Positions 9,093 to 18,320 of a stretch of 64,000 nt of DNA are shown here, one piece after another (position 1 is the first letter of the stretch; each line of letters starts with the position of its first letter). The DNA is taken from the NCBI RefSeq assembly GCF_014836595.1, contig NZ_JACSQO010000002.1, positions 514,245-578,244 on the forward strand. The letters run 5' to 3'. The stretch comes from Psychrobacillus faecigallinarum (GTDB taxonomy: Bacteria; Bacillota; Bacilli; Bacillales_A; Planococcaceae). The notes below the pieces were generated by a model. That model was given only the letters and a program-made list of their open reading frames with translations, had not been told where the DNA came from and searched no databases. Position numbers and translations under genes: made by a program.

Positions 9093-10796
9093 TTGTTAAA
9101 AGAACTTTCCATTAAAAATTTTGCGATAATAGATGAACTTACTGTAAGCTTTGAAGAAGGTTTAACTGTGCTAACTGGTGAAACTGGAGCTGGAAAATCA
9201 ATCATTATTGATGCGGTTCATCTGCTTTGCGGAGGTAGAGGATCACAGGAATTTATTCGACATGGCGCAAAAAAGGCAGAGCTAGAGGGACTATTTATCA
9301 TTTCAGATCCAAAGCATAGCGTTTTTAAGAAAATGCTAGATGTTGGTATTGATAAAGATGAGGAAACAATCATTTTGAGAAGAGATATAAATGAGTCTGG
9401 AAAAAGTGTCTGTAGAGTAAATGGGAAACTTGTAACAATTGGTATTTTAAGAGAAATTGGTGCCAGTTTAATAGATATCCATGGTCAGCATGAAAGCCAA
9501 GAGCTAATGGATGACAAGGCACATATTCACTTGCTTGACCAATTTGCTGGAGACGACCTGAAGGCAGTAAAAGAAGCGTATAGGGAATTATTTAGTAAAT
9601 ACAAAAAATGGAAAAAAGAATTGGCTACATTGACGGAAAATGAGCAGCAAATTGCCCATAAAATTGACCTGTACACATTTCAAGTAGAAGAAATTGATGA
9701 AGCTCAATTAAAAAGAGGAGAAGAAGAATCTCTTCAGAATGAAAAGAAAAAGCTATTAAACTTTCATAAAATGTTTGATAAAATCAGCAGCTCATATGAT
9801 GCCATTTTAGGAGAATCTAAAGGATTAGACTATATAGGTTCTGCTATGTCTGATTTACAAGATATTTCGGATGTAGACGAGAATATGAAGGATTTAAGCG
9901 AAAGCGTTTCTTCGGCATTTTATATATTGCAGGACGCAGCACATCAACTTAAAAATGATTTAGATGAAATGGAGTATGACAGCAATCAACTTCAAATTGT
10001 AGAAGATCGATTGGCTTTAATACAGACTTTAAAAAGAAAATATGGAGCCTCGATTGAAGAAATTCTTGAATACAAAGAACAGATTCAACATAGCTTGGAC
10101 CAATTAGTCAATCGAGATGAACAAATTCAAAAAATGGCAGAAAAAATACGTCAAATTGAAATAGATCTTCAGCTAGAGGCTAACGAGTTAACCGATAAAC
10201 GGAAGGCCGCATCTTCCTTGTTGAGTAACGCTATTATGGAGCAGCTTCAGGAGCTTTATATGGAAAAAGCAACTTTTGCTGTTATGTTCCATGATCATCC
10301 TAATCCTATCTATAATGAAGATGGTATAGACGATTTATCCTTTTATATATCTACAAACGTTGGTGAACCGTTAAAGGCTTTAACTAAAATTGCTTCAGGT
10401 GGCGAATTATCTAGAATGATGCTTGCTTTAAAAAGTATTTTTTCGAAGCATCAAGGCATTACCTCTATTATTTTTGATGAGGTAGATACTGGTGTGAGCG
10501 GCCGAGTTGCCCAAGCGATTGCTGAAAAAATTGCGGGCATTGCGACAAATTCACAAGTTTTGTGTATATCTCATCTTTCCCAAGTTGCAGCGATGGCTGA
10601 CCAGCATTTATTGATTAGAAAAGAAGTTTCTGGAAATCGTACCTATACGTTGCTGGAAGAAATAACGGATGACCAACGGGCCGAGGAATTAAGCAGAATG
10701 ATGTCAGGCACGGAAATCACAACTACTACTTTAAAGCACTCCAAAGAATTACTAAAAATTGCAAATGAACGAAAAAAAGTGTTAAGAAACTCTTGA
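9093..10796 (+). CDS. recN: DNA repair protein RecN
   Basis: SMC-like ATPase that acts early in double-strand-break repair. About 567 residues. Walker A is LTGETGAGKSIIIDA (residues about 28-42), a long central coiled coil follows, and the C-terminal ABC signature and Walker B are KIASGGELSRMMLALK and SIIFDEVDTGVSG. I chose TTG 9093, giving MLKELSIKNFAII as in B. subtilis RecN, with the ribosome site GAGGTG at 9081-9086. The upstream in-frame GTG 9084 lies inside that site. Confidence 0.95.
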   Translation: MLKELSIKNFAIIDELTVSFEEGLTVLTGETGAGKSIIIDAVHLLCGGRGSQEFIRHGAKKAELEGLFIISDPKHSVFKKMLDVGIDKDEETIILRRDINESGKSVCRVNGKLVTIGILREIGASLIDIHGQHESQELMDDKAHIHLLDQFAGDDLKAVKEAYRELFSKYKKWKKELATLTENEQQIAHKIDLYTFQVEEIDEAQLKRGEEESLQNEKKKLLNFHKMFDKISSSYDAILGESKGLDYIGSAMSDLQDISDVDENMKDLSESVSSAFYILQDAAHQLKNDLDEMEYDSNQLQIVEDRLALIQTLKRKYGASIEEILEYKEQIQHSLDQLVNRDEQIQKMAEKIRQIEIDLQLEANELTDKRKAASSLLSNAIMEQLQELYMEKATFAVMFHDHPNPIYNEDGIDDLSFYISTNVGEPLKALTKIASGGELSRMMLALKSIFSKHQGITSIIFDEVDTGVSGRVAQAIAEKIAGIATNSQVLCISHLSQVAAMADQHLLIRKEVSGNRTYTLLEEITDDQRAEELSRMMSGTEITTTTLKHSKELLKIANERKKVLRNS

Positions 10797-10828
10797 GGAC
10801 CCATTACTTTTGGGTCTTCTTTTTTTAT
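10794..10828 (+). terminator. Terminator after recN
   Basis: GAGGACCCA pairs with TGGGTCTTC and is followed by seven T. It overlaps the recN stop codon. Confidence 0.88.
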
Positions 10829-10891
10829 CAATTATTTACCTCACATAGAGTTCTTAGCGAAGGACATAGTAAAGTGTATGGGAGGTGAAAT

Positions 10892-11848
10892 ATGAAAAAA
10901 AGCTATCGAATTTGGTCGCTTTTGCCAATTATTTTCTTGACTTTATTCTTTCTAAGCACCACTGCATTTGCTTCTAAAGTTTCCGTTGTCCCGCTTGGGC
11001 AATCTATTCAGATCGACCTCCAATACGGATCTGTATTTCTTAGTCATGATGTCTTGATAACAGATGATTATTGGCTAAAATCTGGTGATACAATTCATCA
11101 AATAAACGACCAAACGATATCGAGTATTGATGACTTAAAAAGACAATTGAAAGACAAGAAACAAATTATTATTCAGTATGAGCGCAACAAAACAATGTAT
11201 ACGAAAGATATGAGTGCTGATCAAATGATTAAACTCTTTCCTTTCTTGCGTGATGCAACTGAAGGAATTGGAACTTTAACCTATTTCGATCCGTCAACCA
11301 ATGAATTTGGCGCATTAGGGCACCAAATTGTCGATCATACATCTGGTGTTACGCCAAAATTTTCAGAGGGCTCTATTTATTTGTCCTCTATTGAGCAAAT
11401 TAAAAAAAGCATTCCTGGCAAACCTGGATATAAAATTACTTCACACGGAAACAATAGTCCTCCCATTGGAGGAGTAAATGAAAATAACGTTTATGGAGTT
11501 TTCGGTAAGTTAGAAAACAAAGCATTAGCCAATATTCCAATGCATCAGGTAGCAGTAGCAGAAAAAGAAGAAATTACGACTGGCAAAGCTATCATGCGTA
11601 CTTCAATCGATGGTGAAAAAGTACAAGACTTTACAATTAACATCTCTTCTGTCGATGGACATTTATTTCAATTCACTGTGACCGATCAACAGCTTATCAA
11701 AAAGACAGGTGGAATTCTCCAAGGAATGAGCGGTAGCCCAATCATCCAGGCAGACAAAATTATTGGTGTCGTAACTCATATGTATGTCGACAAACCCAAA
11801 AACGGTGCAGCTTTAGCAATAACTGAGATGATGAAAAAAAATCCATGA
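10892..11848 (+). CDS. spoIVB: Stage IV sporulation protein B, S55 serine peptidase
   Basis: Forespore-secreted PDZ serine peptidase that triggers processing of pro-sigmaK across the intermembrane space. An N-terminal membrane or signal segment (residues about 8-27) is followed by a PDZ-like region (about 50-105) and the peptidase domain with GALGHQIVDH (His144) and GMSGSPI (Ser282). A candidate catalytic Asp is near 265. At 318 residues it is clearly shorter than the roughly 425 of B. subtilis, mainly before and within the PDZ part, but the catalytic residues are kept. Its place directly before spo0A is conserved among spore formers. Confidence 0.92.
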   Translation: MKKSYRIWSLLPIIFLTLFFLSTTAFASKVSVVPLGQSIQIDLQYGSVFLSHDVLITDDYWLKSGDTIHQINDQTISSIDDLKRQLKDKKQIIIQYERNKTMYTKDMSADQMIKLFPFLRDATEGIGTLTYFDPSTNEFGALGHQIVDHTSGVTPKFSEGSIYLSSIEQIKKSIPGKPGYKITSHGNNSPPIGGVNENNVYGVFGKLENKALANIPMHQVAVAEKEEITTGKAIMRTSIDGEKVQDFTINISSVDGHLFQFTVTDQQLIKKTGGILQGMSGSPIIQADKIIGVVTHMYVDKPKNGAALAITEMMKKNP

Positions 11849-11858
11849 AGTATAGATG

Positions 11859-11895
11859 AAAAGGCTACATCCTATTTTGGATGTAGCCTTTTTTG
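11859..11895 (+). terminator. Terminator after spoIVB
   Basis: AAAAGGCTACATCC pairs with GGATGTAGCCTTTT around a 6-nt loop, then more T. Confidence 0.93.
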
Positions 11896-11962
11896 TGTCT
11901 TAAGGTGGATATAAGGTCTTGCGTTTTTACGATACATAGGTTTAAAATGTTAATGAATAAAA

Positions 11963-12000
11963 TTCGACAAAGCATAAGAAAAGATTTACAATTTGTCGTA
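11963..12000 (+). promoter_or_regulatory. Two Spo0A boxes upstream of spo0A
   Basis: TTCGACAAA at 11963-11971 is a perfect 0A box (TTTGTCGAA) on the minus strand. TTTGTCGTA at 11992-12000 is a one-mismatch box on the plus strand. Both lie 110-150 bp upstream of spo0A, where autoregulation by Spo0A~P is known in Bacillus. I could not place the sigma-H -35/-10 pair with confidence. Confidence 0.7.
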
Positions 12001-12111
12001 ATACCACGTAATCATAATAGGAAAGAATCATTTTTATTTTATAAAAAGGAAGTGGGAAAAAGATAGCGAATAATATCTATGTAAAAAATTACAAAAGGTG
12101 GATGAACTTAT

Positions 12112-12903
12112 ATGGAGAAAATAAAAATTGCAATAGTCGACGATAACAAAGATTTAATACGCACAATGGATTCTTATTTTGAGCAGCATCCTGAAATAGA
12201 GGTTATCGGTACTGCTTATAATGGAAAATTATGTTTGGAATTGTTAGAATCAATCAAACCAGACGTTTTGCTGTTGGATATTATCATGCCGCATCTTGAT
12301 GGAATTGCTGTTTTAGACTCTTTACAGAAAAATAACAAGCTGAAGGATTTACAAGTCATCATGTTAACTGCATTTGGTCAGGAAGATGTGATGAAACAGG
12401 CTGTAGATCTTGGGGCCTCTTATTTCATGCTGAAGCCTTTTGAATTTGACCGTTTAGTGACACAAATTATTCAGGTTGCTGGAAGAAAGGGCTCTATTCA
12501 GGAAGCACCTGCAAAGTCCAATCCTGAAAAAGAAGCATTACAAAATAAGCGCATGATTGATAATACTATTACTAATGTTATTAAAGAAATGGGAGTACCT
12601 GCGCATATTAAAGGTTATTCTTATCTTCGTGAAGCAATTCAAATGGTATATGCTGATATTGAACTGTTAGGCTCCATTACGAAAGTATTATATCCAGAAA
12701 TAGCAAAAAAATTTCAAACAACTCCTTCTCGTGTTGAGCGTGCCATTCGTCATGCAATTGAAGTAGCATGGAATCGTGGAAACTATGAAACTATCTCGAA
12801 AATGTTCGGCTACACAGTTCATCACTTAAAGTCTAAACCTACAAATAGTGAATTCATCGCGATGATCGCAGACAAAATTCGTATGGAAAATATGGCTAGT
12901 TGA
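12112..12903 (+). CDS. spo0A: Sporulation master response regulator Spo0A
   Basis: Phosphorelay-controlled transcription factor that commits the cell to sporulation. 263 residues. The receiver domain has the acidic pair (IVDDNKD), the phosphoacceptor Asp in [12 protein letters not shown] near residue 56, T in MLTAFGQ and K in LKPFEFD. The C-terminal effector domain contains the recognition segment [20 protein letters not shown] that is almost invariant in Spo0A proteins. AAAGGTGGATG precedes the ATG. Confidence 0.98.
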   Translation: MEKIKIAIVDDNKDLIRTMDSYFEQHPEIEVIGTAYNGKLCLELLESIKPDVLLLDIIMPHLDGIAVLDSLQKNNKLKDLQVIMLTAFGQEDVMKQAVDLGASYFMLKPFEFDRLVTQIIQVAGRKGSIQEAPAKSNPEKEALQNKRMIDNTITNVIKEMGVPAHIKGYSYLREAIQMVYADIELLGSITKVLYPEIAKKFQTTPSRVERAIRHAIEVAWNRGNYETISKMFGYTVHHLKSKPTNSEFIAMIADKIRMENMAS

Positions 12904-13014
12904 AAGTGAAAGAATCAAGTTTCCAGATATAAAATAATAGTGAACGGTGCAACGAATTTTTAACACCATTCCAATGAACTTTAATTTTGACGTAGCAACT
13001 AAATATCGTTGCCC

Positions 13015-13043
13015 GACCTACTATTAAGAGTGGGTCTTTTTTT
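13015..13043 (+). terminator. Terminator downstream of spo0A
   Basis: GACCTACT pairs with AGTGGGTC (one wobble) around 6 nt, followed by seven T, about 110 nt after spo0A. Confidence 0.8.
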
Positions 13044-13423
13044 ATTTTTAGAATGGTAATTAACTTAGTATAGTTATTCAGTAGATTTAGAAATTAAGAA
13101 AAAGTAAAATCATTATATTATTTTTTTCTTATAGATATTTGTTTGAAGTATTATGGTAAAATATATTTATACTGAAAATTGGCAGAAAATTCATGGTATT
13201 GCTCCAGGTTTTATCATACATTAGATCAGTAAAACTTTATTACTTATCTAATGGGTGAAAAGATCTGAAAAAATATTTTTTAATGTAGTATCAATGTCAT
13301 GTTGGAACATGTATTGTTTAATAGATTAATAAATATCCCTCCTCAAAAATGAATTTTTAAAGTAGTTTTGCAAGTTTTCAAGGTTGAAGAAGATAATATA
13401 TCTTTAGAAGGGTTGAGAAGAAA
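13044..13423. other. AT-rich noncoding leader upstream of the FapA gene
   Basis: 380 nt without a plausible gene. Several weak -10-like hexamers occur, with TTGAAG at 13143 as a possible -35, but I cannot define a promoter with confidence. Confidence 0.4.
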
Positions 13424-14995
13424 TTGGTTATTGAAGATAATGATAATTTAACCATAACTGAAAAGAATGGACAGGTCTTTTTGTTTACAAAAAAAGATGG
13501 TTTTAGTTTAAAAAAGTTCGAAGAATATATTAGAAAATACCCACGCTTCAAAATCACAAGTTTTACAGCTTTAAAAAAAGCACTCTCGACTAAATCTACA
13601 GAACCTCAAGAAATAGGAAATTGGCTAGATTTAATTGAAATAGACATTAGTGCAGATTATATGGAAGTACTTTTGACTATAAACGAATCACCTACATACA
13701 TTCAGGATAATATCATAGAAGTACAGACCCACATACATAAGCTACTCGAAGAACATAACATTAAATTTGGCAAAAAAACATTAGATATATTATCTTTAAA
13801 AACTGGGAAGCCTTTTATAATTGCACAAGGAAAGTCTCCTCAAAAAGGAGAAAATGCGCATGTTAGTTATTTAGAGCAAGCCGAAAAAAAGCCTGTGATA
13901 AACGAAGATGGTAAGGCAGATTATTTTGATATGAATTTTATCAAAGAGATAGAAGAGGGATCATGGCTAGGAGAAAAAGTTCCTGCTAAAGAAGGTATAG
14001 ACGGTATAAATGTCTATGGGGAATATGTGCCGGCAAGTCCTGGAGATGACGTCCAACTTAAATACGATGCAAAATCTGCATATGAAATTGAAGAGGATGG
14101 TAAAATCGTACTTCGCTCTAAAACAAAGGGTGTCATTGGTGAAGTAAATGGAGTGTTATCCGTACTAAAACATTTAATTGTAGATGGGGATGTTGGAATA
14201 GAAACAGGAAATTTAAAGTTTGATGGTTCTATTCAAGTTAAAGGTACTGTGATGGCTGGGTACTCCGTTATTGCTTCAGGTGATATTTCAATCGAAGGTA
14301 AAGAAGGAGTTAATTCCGCCGAGCTAATAAAATCAGCTGAAGGAGATGTCTTTATTAAAGGAGGCATTTTTGGTCGTGGAATAACCAAGGTAGAGGCACA
14401 TAATAATATATATATTAAACATGCCAACGAATGTACACTACAGGCAAAAGAACAGGTGCATATCGGCTTTTATGCACTTGGTGCAACTATTTTTGCTCAT
14501 GAAATTATATTAGATGATCGAAAAGGGAAAATTATTGGAGGAAAGGCTGTAGCAGTCAATTCAATTACAACAGCATTTAGCGGAAATAGCATGGAAAGAA
14601 AAACAGAACTTGTCGTGCAAGGTATAGACCGCAAAATCTTAACCGAAAATGCTAAAACTTTGGCAGAAAAGATGGTAAAGCTACAAGAGGAAGCAACTAA
14701 ATTAAACTATCAAATCTATCAGCTTGGCGAATTGAAAGACAATATGACTACTCAGCAGAACGGGATATATGAGAAAACTAAACAAAAATACAATCTTTTA
14801 CAGCAGGATGTGAAAGAAACAGATAGAGAAATACAACGTATTTTAAAATTGCTAAGAAGTAACGTAGAATACTATGTTAATGTTACAAAAGAGGCAAATC
14901 CGGGTACCATTATACAAATTGGAAATAAATCTTCCTTCTTAACAACTACTACAAAAGGAAAATTTAAGTTAGAAAATGGGGAGTTAAATGTCTAA
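13424..14995 (+). CDS. FapA family (DUF342) polymer-forming protein
   Basis: 523 residues. A FapA N-terminal domain (about 90-250) is recognisable from ADYFDMNFIKEIEEGSWLGE and PAKEGIDGINVYGEYVPA. It is followed by a right-handed beta-helix-like section (about 250-390) rich in short GDV/GSI/AEGDVFIKGG repeats, and a coiled-coil tail (about 400-490). The family includes FapA, linked to flagellar assembly and c-di-GMP-related functions in Vibrio. In Bacillales its role is not established. The start is TTG 13424 with a modest AGAAGGG upstream. The 3' end overlaps the next gene by 8 nt, so the two form an operon. Confidence 0.75.
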   Translation: MVIEDNDNLTITEKNGQVFLFTKKDGFSLKKFEEYIRKYPRFKITSFTALKKALSTKSTEPQEIGNWLDLIEIDISADYMEVLLTINESPTYIQDNIIEVQTHIHKLLEEHNIKFGKKTLDILSLKTGKPFIIAQGKSPQKGENAHVSYLEQAEKKPVINEDGKADYFDMNFIKEIEEGSWLGEKVPAKEGIDGINVYGEYVPASPGDDVQLKYDAKSAYEIEEDGKIVLRSKTKGVIGEVNGVLSVLKHLIVDGDVGIETGNLKFDGSIQVKGTVMAGYSVIASGDISIEGKEGVNSAELIKSAEGDVFIKGGIFGRGITKVEAHNNIYIKHANECTLQAKEQVHIGFYALGATIFAHEIILDDRKGKIIGGKAVAVNSITTAFSGNSMERKTELVVQGIDRKILTENAKTLAEKMVKLQEEATKLNYQIYQLGELKDNMTTQQNGIYEKTKQKYNLLQQDVKETDREIQRILKLLRSNVEYYVNVTKEANPGTIIQIGNKSSFLTTTTKGKFKLENGELNV

Positions 14996-15707
14996 TCTAC
15001 CGGTATACGCGCATCGTGGTGGCGCTACAAAGTATGTCGAAAATTCACTTAGGTCTTTTGAGTATGCAAAGAAAATAGGCGTGGACGGAATTGAAATGGA
15101 TTTGCAACTTTCAGCGGATGGAGTGGCTTTTGTTACCCATGATTTGGACTTTTTTAGATTAGCAGGTATAAACAGAAGAATAACTGATATGGCTGCTGAG
15201 GAGATTCTTCAGCTAAAACTAGGGAAAACGTTTCTACGTAGATTTTTATATTCAAGAGTACTTAGTTTTGACGACTTTCTATCTTTTTTTGAACAAACAA
15301 ATTTGAAGCTAAACGTGGAATTTAAGGAATCTTTTCTTGGAAAAACAGAAAAAATTGAAGAAGTAGTGTACAAGACAAAAAATATTAAGGATGTTCATTT
15401 TTCTTCTTTTGAAGAAAGCATTCTAGAAACTATACAAAGAATGCCTATAAAAACAAAAACTGCTTTTATCGGAAAGAAAAATTCCAGTTGGGATGAAATT
15501 TTAGCTAATCGCTCATATGATGCCATACACCTTAACAAAAAATTCTTTGGTACTGAACTAATGGATAGGATATGGGAGGCAGGATTTCCTATGCGATTTT
15601 ATAATATAAAAGGAACGGAGAAATATTTGAAAAATCCGCCCAAATCGGTTATTGGGTGGATTACTGATTTTCCACTGAAACTAATTGAGCAACAAAATCG
15701 TTTATAA
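14988..15707 (+). CDS. Glycerophosphodiester phosphodiesterase
   Basis: 239-residue GDPD/PLC-like TIM barrel that hydrolyses glycerophosphodiesters to glycerol-3-phosphate and an alcohol. Catalytic signatures are YAHRGGATKYVENSLRSFEYA (HR plus E), GIEMDLQLSADG (E-x-D) and VTHDLDF (H). No signal peptide is seen, so it is probably cytoplasmic. It corresponds in position to B. subtilis yqiK between spo0A and the bkd operon. Confidence 0.9.
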   Translation: MSNLPVYAHRGGATKYVENSLRSFEYAKKIGVDGIEMDLQLSADGVAFVTHDLDFFRLAGINRRITDMAAEEILQLKLGKTFLRRFLYSRVLSFDDFLSFFEQTNLKLNVEFKESFLGKTEKIEEVVYKTKNIKDVHFSSFEESILETIQRMPIKTKTAFIGKKNSSWDEILANRSYDAIHLNKKFFGTELMDRIWEAGFPMRFYNIKGTEKYLKNPPKSVIGWITDFPLKLIEQQNRL

Positions 15708-15780
15708 AATTACATCTTTTACAAAATAAAATTTCCACCTCAATGAAAAATTTCTTACTATGTATTCTAAATAACAAAAA

Positions 15781-15858
15781 GACTATAGACATGTTCAAAT
15801 TTCTTTGAGTTTGTCTATAGTATAAAGACACAGGCTTTTCTAGTCTGTGTCTTTTTTC
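15781..15858. terminator. Two hairpins between convergent genes
   Basis: ACTATAGACA pairs with TGTCTATAGT (15781-15820) and AAAGACACAG pairs with the TCTGTGTCTTT arm (15825-15856). The second ends in a T-run on the plus strand and has A's on the other side, so it can serve both the GDPD gene and the convergent DUF2627 gene. Confidence 0.75.
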
Positions 15859-16097
15859 TTTTGAAATCGTGGTGCAACTTTTCCGTTTTTTCTATCTCTA
15901 TTTAATAAAAAACCTGCAAAGAAGCCTAGACCTAGAACTGTAAAGATTAATCCGCAAATAAACTGAACGGCTAGTCCTCCAATAGGAAGTATTTGTAATC
16001 CAAAAAATGTATCTCTCATTAATTTGATTCCAAAAGCTGCCAATATTCCCGGTATTAATAACACGATTAAAGCTAATAAACGAGCCACTTTCTTCAC
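15840..16097 (-). CDS. yqzF: DUF2627 small membrane protein
   Basis: 85 residues with two transmembrane segments (about 5-22 and 37-62) and a basic C-terminus. It matches the DUF2627 family, whose B. subtilis member YqzF occupies the same place next to bkdR. Function unknown. AGGAGTG precedes its ATG on the minus strand. Confidence 0.8.
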   Translation of the reverse strand: MKKVARLLALIVLLIPGILAAFGIKLMRDTFFGLQILPIGGLAVQFICGLIFTVLGLGFFAGFLLNRDRKNGKVAPRFQKKKDTD

Positions 16098-16216
16098 TCC
16101 TGTTCCTTCTATTTTAATTTTACATTCAAGTTTATGATTGTCAATGATTGAAACTTACGTTATGATATAGAAGAAATGCAATAAGTTGCAGAAAAAAAGT
16201 GGGGGTGTGCATATTT

Positions 16217-18235
16217 TTGCAAAACATACTCATTGTAGGTGCAGGTAACGGTGGATATGCACTTCTCAAGTTAATAGAGCAGGCGGATTACCTTCAGGTT
16301 ACCGCTATTGTAGATATTAACGATGAGGCTCCTGGAATAATCTACGCTAAACAACATAACATACCAATTTATAATGAGTGGAGGAGTTTGTTAAGCAAGG
16401 ATATTCAAATCATTATTGATGTGACTGGTCAGAAGGAAGTGTTCTATGAATTACTTCAGAATAGACCTGCCACCGCTGTATTGATACCTGGTGAGATAGC
16501 CAACTTAATCGTTACATTGTTGGAAGAAAAAAATAGCTATATTCAAATTATCAACCAAAGAAAGGCCTTACAGGATCTCATTTTTAACTCCATAGAAGAA
16601 GGGATGATTGGCATTAACAGCCAAGGCATCGTCAACTTTTTTAATAAGAGCGCTGAAAGAATGACCTTAATTCCTGTAGAAGAGGCCATGGGTAAACATG
16701 TGGTTGATGTTATCTCCTTAAGTGAATTACCAAGAATATACGAAACAGGTAAGGTCGAACTGAACAAAGAACTTACTCTTGAAAGCGGTACCAAAATAGT
16801 TACCTCTAGGTATCCTATGGTCAATAATGAGGGTAAACGTATCGGAGCCTTCGCAGTATTTCAGGATATTTCGGAAGTAGTTCGTCTTGCCGAAGAAATT
16901 ACAAATTTAACAGAAATACAAAAAATGCTTGAAGCAATCATTTATTCAAGTGAAGATGCCATATCTGTAGTAGACGAAGATGGCAAGGGAATTCTTATTA
17001 ACCCTGCCTATACCCGAATCACGGGGTTTAGTGAAGAGGAAGTTATTGGGAAACCTGCTACTGCCGATATATCTGAAGGTGAAAGTATTCATCTAAAGGT
17101 ACTTCAAACTAAAAAGCCTATTAGAGGTGTAAATCTTCGAGTCGGTAAGGAAGAGAAGGACGTCATTGTTAACGTAGCACCTATTTTAGTAAACAATCAG
17201 TTAAAAGGTAGTGTCGGTGTAATTCATGACATGACTGAAATGCGAGGTCTTATGAAGGAATTGGATCGAGCCAGGACTATTATTCGAACGCTTGAATCAT
17301 CTTATTCCTTTGAAGACATAGTTGGTATTTCTGATGAAATCAACTTAGCAATAGAACAAGCAAAGCTGGCAGCGAATGTTCCAATAACCGTTCTTTTAAG
17401 GGGAGAGGTCGGTGCAGGAAAGGATTTGTTTGCGCATGCTATTCACGGAGAGAGCAGTCGCTCTATGTATCCTTTTGTACGAGTTAACTGTAGCTCACTA
17501 GAAGAGCACCTTTTAGAAAGAGAATTGTTTGGTTACCAAGAAGAAGGTATTACGTATCCAGGTAAACTGGAGGAAGCATTCAAGGGAACTATTTTCTTAG
17601 ACGAGGTTGGGGAACTGACTAAGAAAACTCAGGCGAAGCTCTTACAGGTATTAAGAGAAAATGTTTTTGTACCTGTCGGGGGTACCGCACCTAAGCATGT
17701 GGATGTCCGAATTATTGCAGCAAGTAGTCTTAATTTGGAAAAAGCAATGAGAGAGGGTACATTTAGAGAGGACTTCTATTTTCAACTAAATCGAATGCCT
17801 ATCTATATTCCTTCTTTACGCCAAAGAAAAAAAGATATTCCGCTACTTGCGGAACGATTGTTAGTTAAACTGAACCAAGAGTTTGGTCGCAATATCGAGG
17901 GATTTACCAATCAGGCACTCGAAATCTTATGTCTTTATGATTGGCCAGGTAATGTGCGAGAATTAGAGAATATTATAAGTCGCTCTATGATCTTTCTCCA
18001 ACCGAATGATCGTTCAGTAGACGAACGGCATTTACCAAAATTAATGCTTCAGTTATCAACGGAAGAAGATGAAGATTCGATTGCTCCTTTATCGGAGCAA
18101 ATGGATGAAATGGAGAAAAGAGTACTTGCCCAAGCACTTAATATATGTGAGGGCAATAAATCTAAAACAGCTAAAAGACTTAATATTTCATTACGTTCTC
18201 TGTATTATAAGCTGGAAAAATATAATCTCGTTTAA
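16217..18235 (+). CDS. bkdR: BkdR-type AAA+ enhancer-binding regulator with degenerate GAFTGA loop
   Basis: 672 residues: an N-terminal Rossmann-like region (ILIVGAGNGGYALL), two PAS domains (about 115-220 and 235-345), an AAA+ domain (about 365-600) and a Fis-type helix-turn-helix (about 635-672). Walker A is GEVGAGKD (396-403) and Walker B GTIFLDE (457-463). The sigma-54 contact loop, normally GAFTGA after ELFGY, reads EEGITYPGK here (442-450). The ATP site is kept but the signature loop is lost, as in TyrR-like SigA-dependent regulators. By position it should control the branched-chain amino acid operon that follows. TTG 16217 gives MQNILIVGAG and sits 9 nt after GGGGTG. An in-frame GTG at 16199 would add six residues. 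Confidence 0.85.
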   Translation: MQNILIVGAGNGGYALLKLIEQADYLQVTAIVDINDEAPGIIYAKQHNIPIYNEWRSLLSKDIQIIIDVTGQKEVFYELLQNRPATAVLIPGEIANLIVTLLEEKNSYIQIINQRKALQDLIFNSIEEGMIGINSQGIVNFFNKSAERMTLIPVEEAMGKHVVDVISLSELPRIYETGKVELNKELTLESGTKIVTSRYPMVNNEGKRIGAFAVFQDISEVVRLAEEITNLTEIQKMLEAIIYSSEDAISVVDEDGKGILINPAYTRITGFSEEEVIGKPATADISEGESIHLKVLQTKKPIRGVNLRVGKEEKDVIVNVAPILVNNQLKGSVGVIHDMTEMRGLMKELDRARTIIRTLESSYSFEDIVGISDEINLAIEQAKLAANVPITVLLRGEVGAGKDLFAHAIHGESSRSMYPFVRVNCSSLEEHLLERELFGYQEEGITYPGKLEEAFKGTIFLDEVGELTKKTQAKLLQVLRENVFVPVGGTAPKHVDVRIIAASSLNLEKAMREGTFREDFYFQLNRMPIYIPSLRQRKKDIPLLAERLLVKLNQEFGRNIEGFTNQALEILCLYDWPGNVRELENIISRSMIFLQPNDRSVDERHLPKLMLQLSTEEDEDSIAPLSEQMDEMEKRVLAQALNICEGNKSKTAKRLNISLRSLYYKLEKYNLV

Positions 18236-18246
18236 TGGGGAAAATG

Positions 18247-18275
18247 TTCAAGTAAATAGGGGTATTTACTATAAA
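18247..18275 (+). promoter_or_regulatory. SigA-like promoter of the bcd-bkd operon
   Basis: TTCAAG (18247-18252) and TATAAA (18270-18275) are separated by exactly 17 bp, 46 bp before the bcd start. No TGGCA-N7-TGC type sigma-54 element is visible between bkdR and bcd. Confidence 0.6.
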
Positions 18276-18320
18276 TGATCTTAAACATGCATCAATTTAA
18301 CTACTAGGAGGAACTTACAA

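Noticed and set aside
12001..12060. Sigma-H promoter of spo0A
   Set aside because: AGGAAAG-like sequences are present, but no GAAT -10 at the right distance was found, so only the 0A boxes are reported.
18236..18320. Sigma-54 promoter before bcd
   Set aside because: No GG and GC dinucleotides with the required 10-bp spacing in a TGGCA/TTGC context were found.
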